The notes under the pieces were generated by a model that was not told the origin of the DNA, did no database searches, and saw only the letters and a program-made list of their open reading frames with translations. From positions 35,772-99,771 of the IMG/VR virus record IMGVR_UViG_3300017969_000006: a DNA stretch of 64,000 nucleotides. One strand, given 5' to 3'. The position numbers were made by a program, and so were the translations under genes. This DNA is from a virus. Each line of letters starts with the position of its first letter. The stretch's first letter is position 1. This document shows, piece by piece, positions 25,486 through 34,700 of the stretch.

Positions 25486-27168
25486 ATGCCCACTAACGAA
25501 CTTACCGATCTCGAAATCAAAGCAGCGCCAGCCGGCCAGATGACCGTAAATCAGGCAAAAGGCATCGTCGAGGCTTTCGTTGCAGGAATTGGCAACAAAG
25601 ACTCTGTGGGCGATATTTGCGCCTCGGGAGCGTTCAACGCGAGCCTTAAGCGCCGCAAGCCACGCGTGGTGTGGGGACACAACTGGAATGACCCAATCGG
25701 TAAAGTGCTTGAAATCTATGAGGTTCCGGCTACCGACCCCCGCCTTCCGGAAAAGATGAAACGTGCCGGAATCGGTGGACTTTACGCAAAAGTTCAGTTC
25801 AACCTCAACAGTGAAAAAGGACGCGAAGCGTTCGCAAATGTCCAATTTTTCGGTTTAGAGCAAGAATGGTCAATCGGATACAAAACGCTCGACGCCATTT
25901 TCGATCCCGCCAAGCAAGCGAATGTTCTCAAAGAAGTCGAACTTTACGAAGTCAGCCCAGTTCTTCATGGCGCAAACCAGTTGACGGGAACAATTTCCGT
26001 AAAAGCAGCGAAGCAGAAACTGCGCGACCCCAAGGGTGGGCTGACCGCCGCTGGGCGACGTCACTTCAACCAGACCGAAGGATCGAACCTCAAGCCGGGC
26101 GTTAAAGGTCCTGCTGATACGCCGCAAAAAATGCGTCGGAAAGGCTCGTTTCTGACTCGCTTCTTCACAAACCCATCCGGGCCAATGAAAAAGCCGGACG
26201 GCAAGCCGACTCGCCTCGCACTTTCAGCGGCTGCATGGGGCGAACCAGTTCCACAAAACCGCAGTGACGCAGCCAAACTCGCCGCAAAAGGACGTCGACT
26301 CCTTGAACGCTACGAGAATGCGAAGAAAAAAGATGCTGATTGGGACGAGGAGCAAATCGACTATACGGTCTTTGAGAACTTCTTCGCCGAGGATAACCCC
26401 GAGTTCAAAACGCTCGAAACTGACGAGGGATTCTCTATTAACGATATTGAAATCGACGAGGTCGACGAAAAGGGCCACTACATGATGCGTATGGTTCCAC
26501 GCAGAGCCCCAGAAAGCCCCCGCCGTGACATTTTCGCAGAAGGCGAAGCGCAATCCCTCAATGCGGAGAAGCGAAACGCCCTTGAAATGGAAATTGCTTC
26601 ACGAACCCAGATGCCGATCAAACTCATTGAGGCGACGGAAAACTTGGCTGTCTTTGCTAAGAGTAAGCCAGATGGTACTAAGAAGTTTTACCGCCTTCCA
26701 TACCACTGGGACACTGAAACCCAGCAATACATGTTTGGCAAGCCAGAGCGCGTCGAGCCAGCGATGATGTGGCGCCCACGGAAGCCACGCGTCGTCGTCC
26801 CATCACAAATGCCGTCAATGCCGGTTGAAGTAAAGCCTCAAGGTGAAGGGCGAGGCGAGTACAACAACCCTGTAACCGTGAAGTTTGAAGAAGATGAGAA
26901 AAGCGCAATCGATCAAATGATGGAGTGGCTTGATGAATCTGAAGATGTCGAAATGAAGGAAGATGCTGTTCGCTTCATCATCGAATGCGACATGGAAGAT
27001 GCCTTCAACGTGAAATCTGCATTCGACCCAATCTTCGATTACTACAAAGTTGACGTCGAAGTTACTGAAGATGGAATTGAAGTTCTGTCAGAGGCTTCTG
27101 ACGACTTCTTGAATGCCATTGCGGTTGCTTCCAAATCGATCTTCGGGGAGACCGAAAAAAAAGTCTGA
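25486..27168 (+). CDS. Prohead protease (HK97 family) with DUF6321-like domain, zero-frame product
   Basis: 560 residues from ATG 25486, with AAGGAG 8 bases upstream. Residues 1-~165 are the HK97/U35 protease: active-site His65 in VVWGHNWNDP and Ser129 in EWSIGYKTLD, plus SVGDICASGAF at the N-terminus. Residues ~180-275 (DPKGGLTAAGRRHFN, LKPGVKGPADTP, RRKGSFLTRFF) resemble the DUF6321-type basic domain of actinophage proteins. The rest is acidic and helical. The gene ends in a frameshift signal; most ribosomes would stop at TGA 27166-27168, a fraction would continue into ~958 more residues. It matures the capsid shell. Confidence 0.88.
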   Translation: MPTNELTDLEIKAAPAGQMTVNQAKGIVEAFVAGIGNKDSVGDICASGAFNASLKRRKPRVVWGHNWNDPIGKVLEIYEVPATDPRLPEKMKRAGIGGLYAKVQFNLNSEKGREAFANVQFFGLEQEWSIGYKTLDAIFDPAKQANVLKEVELYEVSPVLHGANQLTGTISVKAAKQKLRDPKGGLTAAGRRHFNQTEGSNLKPGVKGPADTPQKMRRKGSFLTRFFTNPSGPMKKPDGKPTRLALSAAAWGEPVPQNRSDAAKLAAKGRRLLERYENAKKKDADWDEEQIDYTVFENFFAEDNPEFKTLETDEGFSINDIEIDEVDEKGHYMMRMVPRRAPESPRRDIFAEGEAQSLNAEKRNALEMEIASRTQMPIKLIEATENLAVFAKSKPDGTKKFYRLPYHWDTETQQYMFGKPERVEPAMMWRPRKPRVVVPSQMPSMPVEVKPQGEGRGEYNNPVTVKFEEDEKSAIDQMMEWLDESEDVEMKEDAVRFIIECDMEDAFNVKSAFDPIFDYYKVDVEVTEDGIEVLSEASDDFLNAIAVASKSIFGETEKKV

Positions 27169-27194
27169 GGGGTCGCGCTCAAAGTTTCGACCCC
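27145..27194 (+). promoter_or_regulatory. Programmed -1 ribosomal frameshift signal
   Basis: In order: a Shine-Dalgarno-like GGGGAG (27145-27150); the slippery heptamer A AAA AAA in register (27156-27162, inside an 8-A run); a 6-base spacer ending in the zero-frame TGA; and a 7-bp stem GGGGTCG/CGACCCC (27169-27175 with 27188-27194) closing a 12-base loop. This resembles the three-part dnaX signal. The -1 frame is open for 958 codons and has no ATG, GTG or TTG for its first 51 codons, although those codons encode a module conserved in the neighbouring proteins. Confidence 0.85.
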
Positions 27195-30038
27195 AACGCT
27201 GTAGATGGTGACGAGGACGGTCTCGTTCAGGAGGGCACCCCCTTCGAGCGTCCAGCCACACCCAATGTCGCTCGCGCCCTTAGGAGCGCCACAAGTTCCG
27301 CCGGATTCGACGGGATGAAACGCGACGATATGGCGAAAATGCGTTCAGAAGAATTCAACGAGGCGGTACAGAAACAGTTCGAAAAAGCAAAGGAACTGAG
27401 GGCCGAACTGTACGAGAAATATCCAAAACTGGATGCGATGCTTGCAGCGCAGCAGATTGCGACCGTCACTTCAGTTCGCACCGGTCAGGACATCCGTGAA
27501 GAAGATGTCATGGAAGAACTTCAAGATCTGCTGAAGATCGATAGCGACGAAATCGACGACCTAGCAGACATCATCGCCAGTACACGATTCAGCCAAGACC
27601 TCCTCGAAGCGGACGAAGCGCAAATGTCAATTTCTCGCGCTCGAGATTTCGTTGAGGAAACAACTGAGGACATGGGGAACATCTCGCTCGCAATCACCGA
27701 CATGGAAGAAGACGTAGAAACCGCTCTTGACCGAATCAAGAAAGAACTTGACGGCATGGAGATTTCTACAGGGCAATTCAAAGATCTTGCTGAATCCGAT
27801 GACCGTGCCGACGCAACCCGCAGGCTACTCACTGATTTGATTGACGACCGAGAAGAACTTGAGCAACAGATTCCTCAAATGGGCTACCTTCTTGAAGATT
27901 ACGACGAGGTCAAGGAGATGCGCGATCAACTCAAAGACCTCGTAGATGAACTCGAAGAACTTTCAAGTGGACCTGTTGAATCTAGGGAGCGGGGACGAGA
28001 TCTGCTTAAGCAAGGTTTCCTGAACGCTGACTCACTAAACACGGGGTACGACGAAGACAAGTTTCGTGAGATGCTTGGAAAGTTCCGCAAGACAAAGACT
28101 TACGAGCGTGCCACCGAAGGGATGACAATCGTCCGCAAGCGCAGTATTCCAAAATCTGAACCCGTTGCTGACAGCGACGCCGCAAGGGACATTCATGGAC
28201 TTGGAAAGCGCAGCATCATCAACATCCCGGAAACGGGCGTTCAGGTCATGCTCAACGATGATCAACGTGGCGATGCTCGTCGCACCATCGCTGGTCTCAG
28301 GTCATCAACACAAAATCCTGATGCTTTCGAGAAGATGGACGAGTGGCTTTCCGGTAAATCGCCCAATATTTCGCGAGATCAGCATGAGGAGATTTTCAAC
28401 GAGTTCGCAGATGCCGCCAACCGGGATTTGGATCTTGGAGACCTCCGACACGTCCGTGACGCGATCAACTTGGCGGCAATGTCTGAAGATGGAAAATGGA
28501 AAACGCCAAAGGCTGAGGGTGGATTCGATGGAAGACCAAAACCCGCTGGTCTGACTAAGCGCCAAAGAGCAGATTTGTTGGAGTGGGGGCAAAACGACGC
28601 AGATGACATGCTGCGTAGACGCTTCGTTGGTCTGAAAGAAGATGATGTGTCCCCCAAGGGGTGGATGATGCTCCGCAACGATTTTGGCGGTGGCATGCGT
28701 TCAGCAACTGGCGGTGGAAGCATCAATGAAACGCGTGACACCGGCAAGCGAGCACAGCGAGGTAGGCCGGTTGGCGCTGGTGATGAGAAGAAATTCAAGG
28801 GCAAACCGTTCTCGGAAGTAAAACCTGACAATTGGGATCAGTTGACTGCCGATGAGAGGTTTGACGAACTTCTTACGAATTTGCACCCTTCTAAGACCGG
28901 TCTTCGAGAAGTTGACTTCAACCGTTTGAGAAAAGAACTGGTGCTGGAGTCTCTCCGCTCAGATCAGGAAAGCGAGCGTGCTCGACGTCGGGCTCAGCGT
29001 CGGGAAGCGCTGGCGAACGTCAGGGTAAGCAAACCAACTGAGCGCCCTGCTGCTCGACCTGCTCCAGTTGCTACAACCGCTGAACAAGCCAAGAAGCAGC
29101 GTCAGCAGGAAGTCACGAAAATCGGCAACCGAGTTGCCCGTATTTCGTCAAATATTGACAAGCAGTTCGAGAGAGACGAAGAACGTGGTTTGGACCCCAA
29201 CGATGAGTCCCATAGAGATATTTGGGCGTCACTTACCGACATTTTGGAAGATAGCGATGAGTTAACCCTGTCTCAAGCAGAATCCATCGCTGCAACCCTT
29301 GACGACTACCTAGAAGAAGCATCCGGAGCAGATCTTACTGCAACCGAATCAAACAGTGTCCAAAATGCTCAGGTTCTTCGCGCAGATATGGGCGATCTGA
29401 TTGACAGATATAGGCTTGACCCGAATATCAGCAAGGGTGACAGTTCAGCGGCGGTCCGAATTGGCGGCGAAGGTGAAGAAGATGTCGCCACCACCGGCCG
29501 CTCCGCCGCACGATTCCTTTCCGAAGGCGGAATGCGATCATTTACCTCATACAAGCCTTCCCCAACCGTCCAAGAATACGCAGAAGCACGCAGAAGCCAA
29601 GGGCTACGCAGTCAACAGGCTGGACGAACCGTAATCAATGAGGAAGCGACATTCTTCAAGGCAATCGAAGATTCTCTGGCAAAAGAAATCAGAGAAGCAC
29701 GTAACGCCAACGATTCACGAACGGTTAAGGGGCTTGAACTACTTCAGCGAATTATGCGTCGTCAAGATTCAGGCAAAGTCTCGGATCGTCGAACCAACGC
29801 CGGCGCACTTTGGGTGACGGCAGACGAAGCCGATGAGATTTTGGACGCGATGATGTTTGCCCTTGACCGACAAATGGAAACAGGCGGATCTAGGGTGGAC
29901 CTGTATGCACAATTTGTCGAAATTATCTCGGCTGCCGCAATGGGGACATTCATCAGCAAGACGACCTCGGAGGTTTCGTCACGAACCCAAGCACGAACGA
30001 ACAGTCAAGGACGACAAGTAAATATCCCGAATCAGTAG
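27162..30038 (+). CDS. Frameshift extension of the prohead protease: giant helical cargo-like protein
   Basis: 958 codons in the -1 frame, giving a ~1517-residue fusion with the protease. The first residues (SLRGRAQSFDPNAVDGDE...) carry the DPNAxDGDxDGxVQEGT module found in three other proteins here; ALRSATSS and three further G(L/M)RS motifs recur later, plus AGLRSSTQ. Most of the rest is acidic coiled coil (ELQDLLKIDSDEIDDLADII and similar), then basic linkers and a helical C-terminus. An internal ATG at 27315 could give a 907-residue protein but would miss the module. No enzymatic domain is recognised; it may act as scaffold or packaged protein. Confidence 0.75.
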   Translation, partial: SLRGRAQSFDPNAVDGDEDGLVQEGTPFERPATPNVARALRSATSSAGFDGMKRDDMAKMRSEEFNEAVQKQFEKAKELRAELYEKYPKLDAMLAAQQIATVTSVRTGQDIREEDVMEELQDLLKIDSDEIDDLADIIASTRFSQDLLEADEAQMSISRARDFVEETTEDMGNISLAITDMEEDVETALDRIKKELDGMEISTGQFKDLAESDDRADATRRLLTDLIDDREELEQQIPQMGYLLEDYDEVKEMRDQLKDLVDELEELSSGPVESRERGRDLLKQGFLNADSLNTGYDEDKFREMLGKFRKTKTYERATEGMTIVRKRSIPKSEPVADSDAARDIHGLGKRSIINIPETGVQVMLNDDQRGDARRTIAGLRSSTQNPDAFEKMDEWLSGKSPNISRDQHEEIFNEFADAANRDLDLGDLRHVRDAINLAAMSEDGKWKTPKAEGGFDGRPKPAGLTKRQRADLLEWGQNDADDMLRRRFVGLKEDDVSPKGWMMLRNDFGGGMRSATGGGSINETRDTGKRAQRGRPVGAGDEKKFKGKPFSEVKPDNWDQLTADERFDELLTNLHPSKTGLREVDFNRLRKELVLESLRSDQESERARRRAQRREALANVRVSKPTERPAARPAPVATTAEQAKKQRQQEVTKIGNRVARISSNIDKQFERDEERGLDPNDESHRDIWASLTDILEDSDELTLSQAESIAATLDDYLEEASGADLTATESNSVQNAQVLRADMGDLIDRYRLDPNISKGDSSAAVRIGGEGEEDVATTGRSAARFLSEGGMRSFTSYKPSPTVQEYAEARRSQGLRSQQAGRTVINEEATFFKAIEDSLAKEIREARNANDSRTVKGLELLQRIMRRQDSGKVSDRRTNAGALWVTADEADEILDAMMFALDRQMETGGSRVDLYAQFVEIISAAAMGTFISKTTSEVSSRTQARTNSQGRQVNIPNQ

Positions 30039-30078
30039 AACGTCAATAAGTACTCCACAGAATAAGCCAATTTTGGGG

Positions 30079-30084
30079 TACAAT
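30079..30084 (+). promoter_or_regulatory. Candidate -10 box (TACAAT)
   Basis: TACAAT preceded by gggg in the 185-base gap before the acidic protein gene. The leader would be ~130 bases. A second -10-like TATGAT lies at 30148-30153. No matching -35 for either. Confidence 0.35.
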
Positions 30085-30171
30085 TTGACAAACGGTCCTC
30101 ACGAAAAAACAGTTTAAATACCTCTGCATGGTCACAGGCAAACAGGCTATGATGCCATGTAGTGGTTGTAG

Positions 30172-30186
30172 CATCTCTAAGAGATG
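30172..30186. promoter_or_regulatory. 15-bp inverted repeat in a leader region
   Basis: catctctaagagatg is a perfect inverted repeat (two 7-base arms and one central base). It lies just downstream of the TATGAT box and ~38 bases before the start codon of the acidic protein. It fits an operator or a small leader hairpin. Function unproven. Confidence 0.4.
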
Positions 30187-30223
30187 TTTACTGAATAACA
30201 TGCAGTACAAGGAGCCTACCAAC

Positions 30224-31690
30224 ATGGAACAAGAAGAGAAAGCAGTCATCAAGATCGATGCCGAGGGCAAGATGATGAACTGCGCCAAAGGCCATGGTGG
30301 AGACGACTGCGGCTACAAAACTGGCGCGAAGATGTGCGGCAAGTGTGGAGCCATGGCAGTTGAAGTAAAAGATGACGATGCCGACTCCGAAGATCTCGAG
30401 GCCAAGTCCTACGATGAAATCGACGAAGACGACGAAATTATCGAAAAGGCACTCGCCGCCGTTGCTACCGATGAAGACGAGGACGAGGACGAGGAAGAGT
30501 CCGACGAGGAATCGGATGATGACGCCGAGATGAAGGCTGTTGGCAACGCTCCACAGATGGATGAAGAAGAAGACGAAGAAGACGAAGACGAAGAAGAGGA
30601 CGACGTTGCCCCCGCAGAGGCCGCCCCAGCCGAAGAGGCCACTCCTGCCGATGATGAGCCCACCCCTGATTCTGATGCCGAGATGGAAGAAGAAGAAGAC
30701 GAAGACGAGGAAGAGGACGACGAAGAGGAAAAAGGCTGGATGGGTGACGCTCGCAAGCGCCGCCTCCAGACCATGGGGCGCAAATCTGCCGACCTTGGTC
30801 AGACCGGCTTCCTCTGCGCCGTCGAGCGCAAGGTGTACCCGGGAAGCGCATCCGTCTGTGACGACTGCCCGGGTGGATGTATCGCCGAAAAAGGCATGCC
30901 CGGTCTCATCGAAATCGAAGGCAAGGCCGAAGCAGAGTTCAACGGTACCGTCATTGATTCCGGATACTCGCAGGACAGCGACATCTACGTCATTGACCTT
31001 GAAGTTAAGGACGGACACGCCATCGAAGTGTTCATGGAGGGATCCACTGGCGAAACCCTCGGCTTCCATCGTCTCGACGACTCTGTGTTTGAGCAGAAAT
31101 CGCTGACCGCTGACACCGAACTAATCGATTTCAACGTCGCTGCCGAAATTGCCGTCAAATCAATCGAAGGGGTTGAAGGCATCGTTACCGCTGTGGAGCC
31201 TGACACCTTCGAAGGCTTTGACGTTTACGCAGTAGAGGTCGACGGTATTGATGGCAAGTCATATGACGTATTCGTCGCTCTAGACGGAGAAGTGCTTGGT
31301 TTCGACACTTACGAACCGGACGAGGCGGAAGAGATTGAAGCCGAAGCGGCAGAAATCGCCCTCAAGCGTGCGTTTAATGAATCCCAGCGAGAGGAAATGG
31401 CCAAAGAAGGTCTTGCGCTTCCTGATGGTTCTTTCCCAATTTCCAATGTTGACGATCTGCGCAACGCAATCATGGCCCATGGCCGCGCCGTCGACAAGGA
31501 GAAAGCCAAGAAGCACATCATTAAGCGCGCCCGAGAAATGGGTAAGGAAGAGATGATTCCTGCTGCTTGGACATCCGCCAAGAAAGAAGACGCCGAGGTG
31601 AACGACATCAACGACGCAAGTTTCATGCGTTCGCTGGTCGAGTTTGAAATGCTCATGAACGAGGACGACAGCAACGACGGGAACTCCTGA
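30224..31690 (+). CDS. Very acidic actinophage protein with Cys clusters, PepSY-like repeats and DUF6582-like end
   Basis: 488 residues from ATG 30224 (AAGGAG 9 bases upstream). Order: a Cys cluster (NCAKGHGGDDCGYKTGAK then CGKC, ~15-45); a very acidic Asp/Glu run (~50-185); a second Cys cluster (FLCAVERKVYPGSASVCDDC then CPGGC, ~205-235); two alpha/beta repeats resembling PepSY domains (~240-375); and a closing segment LALPDGSFPISNVDDLRNAI then GRAVDKEKAKKHIIKRAREM, which matches DUF6582 of actinophages. The likely role is in head assembly or DNA/capsid interaction, judging by position between protease and capsid genes and by the strong negative charge. Confidence 0.7.
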   Translation: MEQEEKAVIKIDAEGKMMNCAKGHGGDDCGYKTGAKMCGKCGAMAVEVKDDDADSEDLEAKSYDEIDEDDEIIEKALAAVATDEDEDEDEEESDEESDDDAEMKAVGNAPQMDEEEDEEDEDEEEDDVAPAEAAPAEEATPADDEPTPDSDAEMEEEEDEDEEEDDEEEKGWMGDARKRRLQTMGRKSADLGQTGFLCAVERKVYPGSASVCDDCPGGCIAEKGMPGLIEIEGKAEAEFNGTVIDSGYSQDSDIYVIDLEVKDGHAIEVFMEGSTGETLGFHRLDDSVFEQKSLTADTELIDFNVAAEIAVKSIEGVEGIVTAVEPDTFEGFDVYAVEVDGIDGKSYDVFVALDGEVLGFDTYEPDEAEEIEAEAAEIALKRAFNESQREEMAKEGLALPDGSFPISNVDDLRNAIMAHGRAVDKEKAKKHIIKRAREMGKEEMIPAAWTSAKKEDAEVNDINDASFMRSLVEFEMLMNEDDSNDGNS

Positions 31691-31713
31691 AGGCTGGGAA
31701 AGAGTGGCCCACT

Positions 31714-34700
31714 ATGGCCAACATCCGGGCCGAACGAGTAATACTTTCTGATCGCGTCAACACCTATCGACGTGATTACGAAACCATTGGTGCTCTCTTT
31801 CGGATAAAGAGTGCGGTACTTGCTTCCCAAGAGAGCCTTGACCCAAACATCTCTGTAAAAGCGTTAAATCAGGATCTTCCCAAAAAAGATAAAAAAGATT
31901 CTGAGAAGCGCACTTCTGGTACGGGAGTTGAAGAACAACTCCCCGAACTTCGCTATGCGCCTAACGGCAAACGTGGCCGTGGCGACGTACTCAAACTGCA
32001 TGTAACCCCACGCGACCTCACAACTGGCAACGAACCAAACTTTGGTTGGATTCCTGCTCCTGAGAAAAAATCCGAAGAGGAAACACGCAAACAAATGCGT
32101 GAACTGTTGGATTGGAAGAAGCGCCGACCCAAAGTTCGCGTCAGGAGTTTTCGTGCTGACCCAAGAACAGGTCAACGAGTAGAGGATTCCGGTGTCGATG
32201 TCGAAGTAAAAGGACTCGGCAGAAAACTGAACCAGATTGTTCCCGGAGGGAATTTGTCCTCACGTGCGGCTGGGGCAGTTGGAGTACTAACTGACGCAAA
32301 CGGGAAATTCCGATGCCCGCCCGGAACCCCGGCAGCCAACCAGTTCACCGATGAATTTGGTACAAACTGTTTCAAACCAGCACTCTCCTCGCGTCGACTC
32401 ATTGGAGCGATGCGTCGGTGGTTCGACAAATATGTTGAACTCGGAGAACAAATCCAACTGCTTGAAAGCATGGGCATATACGGTGTCGGGCCAGACGACC
32501 TAACCCCTCAATACAGGCAAAACATCCGAAACATGGTTCGGGCTGCTGGAAGTGTTGCGCCAAAAGAACGCGTCCAAGAAGTTCAATCCCGAATGGACAC
32601 CGCAATTGATGCCCTCCAAACACGACTTGGAACGACTCGCGACACCACAGACAATGCCGACATGTGGACCGCGCTGGCAACGCTGGCCGCCGATGAATGG
32701 CAAGACCTTGACTTCTCAGGGATTTTTTCCGGACCGGAAGGCTGGGGTTCGTGGAACAAAAACATGCTTGCCGACCCAAAGGGTCGCACTCCTCAAGCAG
32801 CAGCAGATCACACTGCCGACGTTCGTAGCCAATACATCTCAATGTTTGACAACTGGGTGTCGGACGGCCCAATGCGCCAAAGGTACCGAGATGGAGACCC
32901 CGAAGCCAGAGCCCTCATTGACGAAATGGTTACCCGCCATCTGGCAGCAGAGCGTGGCTTCTTAAAGGCGATTCTTCAGGAGTATCAAGAATCCCCGGAA
33001 ATCATGCGTCAAGTAAAGACGCTAGGCCGAACGCAAATCCGTGATGGCGAGGCGTTTGATGACTATTGGCGAGTAGATGGAGAATGCAGCCCGGCAGGTT
33101 TCCACCCCAGAGATGGGTTCGCTCTGAATATTGACTTCAACGCGGCAGCAGTGGCTCTGAAACCAGCAATCCAAAACGGACTAGCAAATTACACTTCTGA
33201 CGGCCGCATCCTCTTATTCGATATCGACCCCAACGATGTGTCTCGCTCATTCACTTCGGAAGCCGAACAGTGGGCCGAAATCGGAAACCTGATGCAGAAC
33301 ACCGTCGATCTTGAACGGTGGCGAAATGTTTACGCTCAAGACCTTTCTACCGCACGCCACGGCTCAATCGAAGCAAAGGGTGTGCATATCGCAAAACATG
33401 AACTTGGTCACGCCCGCCAGTACCAGTTCATTAAAAATGCCGTCTTGGACACCCACGCCAAAACAGGCTCCACCTACTTAGTCAACTCAACTTCAGGTCA
33501 AATTGAACGGCTCGACGTTTCTCCCGATCAGTGGACTAACCAGCAATGGGTTGATGTGGTGACGAGTCAGGTTCAACGTCTTATCCCAGAAAAGTACCTC
33601 GCCGATGGCTTCCCACCGACGTCGCTTGAGACGTTCGAAGGAACAATGCTTCACATCATGGCGGGAAGGTATTACCAAGACGAAGTTCAAAATTTCTTCA
33701 ACTTGAATGATGATGCCAAACGAGGACAGTCGGCATTGATGATGCTCGAAGGCATGACAGAATTGCGCGCGCTTCGAGATATGGGTGTCCTCATGGATCC
33801 AGAACTCGACCGGCTCGTGTCATGGATGGACGACGTTGACCCCAGAACACCGGAACGCCCTGATCCGCAAGGAGTTATCTGGCCGCCGCCGACAAGTTCA
33901 GCAATGCAAGTGTTCCAGCCGGATCCCAATGGAACGTGGGACACAATTAGCCGCACCCCGATTGAAGATCCAAACCCGTTCATTCCTGACCTTGGCGGAA
34001 AACAGGAACATATCGATGCCATCAATTCACGCATCTCAAGTCTCAATCGCAGTCTTCCCGACGCCGAAAGAGACCTTTTTGATCCAAGAAGCGAAGTCGT
34101 CGAAATCCAGAACGGCAATGACGTTGTCGAACAACTGAGAAGTGGCAAAACCGCTCTCGACATTGAAAACCTGACGGTTAAGAAACAGCAAATCATTGAC
34201 CGCGAAGTACTTGCTGAGGACATCGCAGCAACAGGAGAAATCGACGATGTTGGGGATCTCGAGGTCGGCGATGCCATCCGATTCAAAGGATTCAAAACAC
34301 TTGATCGCCGCATGGATGCTGATCAAGAACAAGACCTTTCGGCTGACGAAGGAAAACGGAAAGTCAACTTTGTTCTACCTAAGGGAACAAAAGGCATCGA
34401 AAAACAAAACCCGGCGAACAACGAGCCCGATCAGGTTGAGATTCCCGGCGGAGAATACGAAGTCCGTTCTGTTAACCCAGATGGAACTGTCACGCTAGTT
34501 CCCCGCAGCCAAGATGATGCCGACACCGTTGCTCGTCGCCTCATCGACAGTCTTGATGGAAGTTCCGACATAGACGACGTTCGCGATGCTGTAAGAACAG
34601 TTCAGAAACGGGCGCAGAAGTACGTCCAGAAAAAGGAAAAGATTCGTCGAGCCACGCGATCCAGCGACCCGGCCACCGCACAACGTATGGAGCGGCGCAA

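Noticed and set aside
27315-30038. Independent gene starting at ATG 27315
   Set aside because: Not the main product in my view: no convincing ribosome site, and the frame upstream of the ATG encodes a conserved module without any start codon, with a complete frameshift signal before it. A minor internal start cannot be excluded.
30188-31069. 293-residue open frame on the minus strand opposite the acidic protein
   Set aside because: The long Phe/Val/Leu runs come from reading GAA/GAC repeats in reverse; no real protein features.
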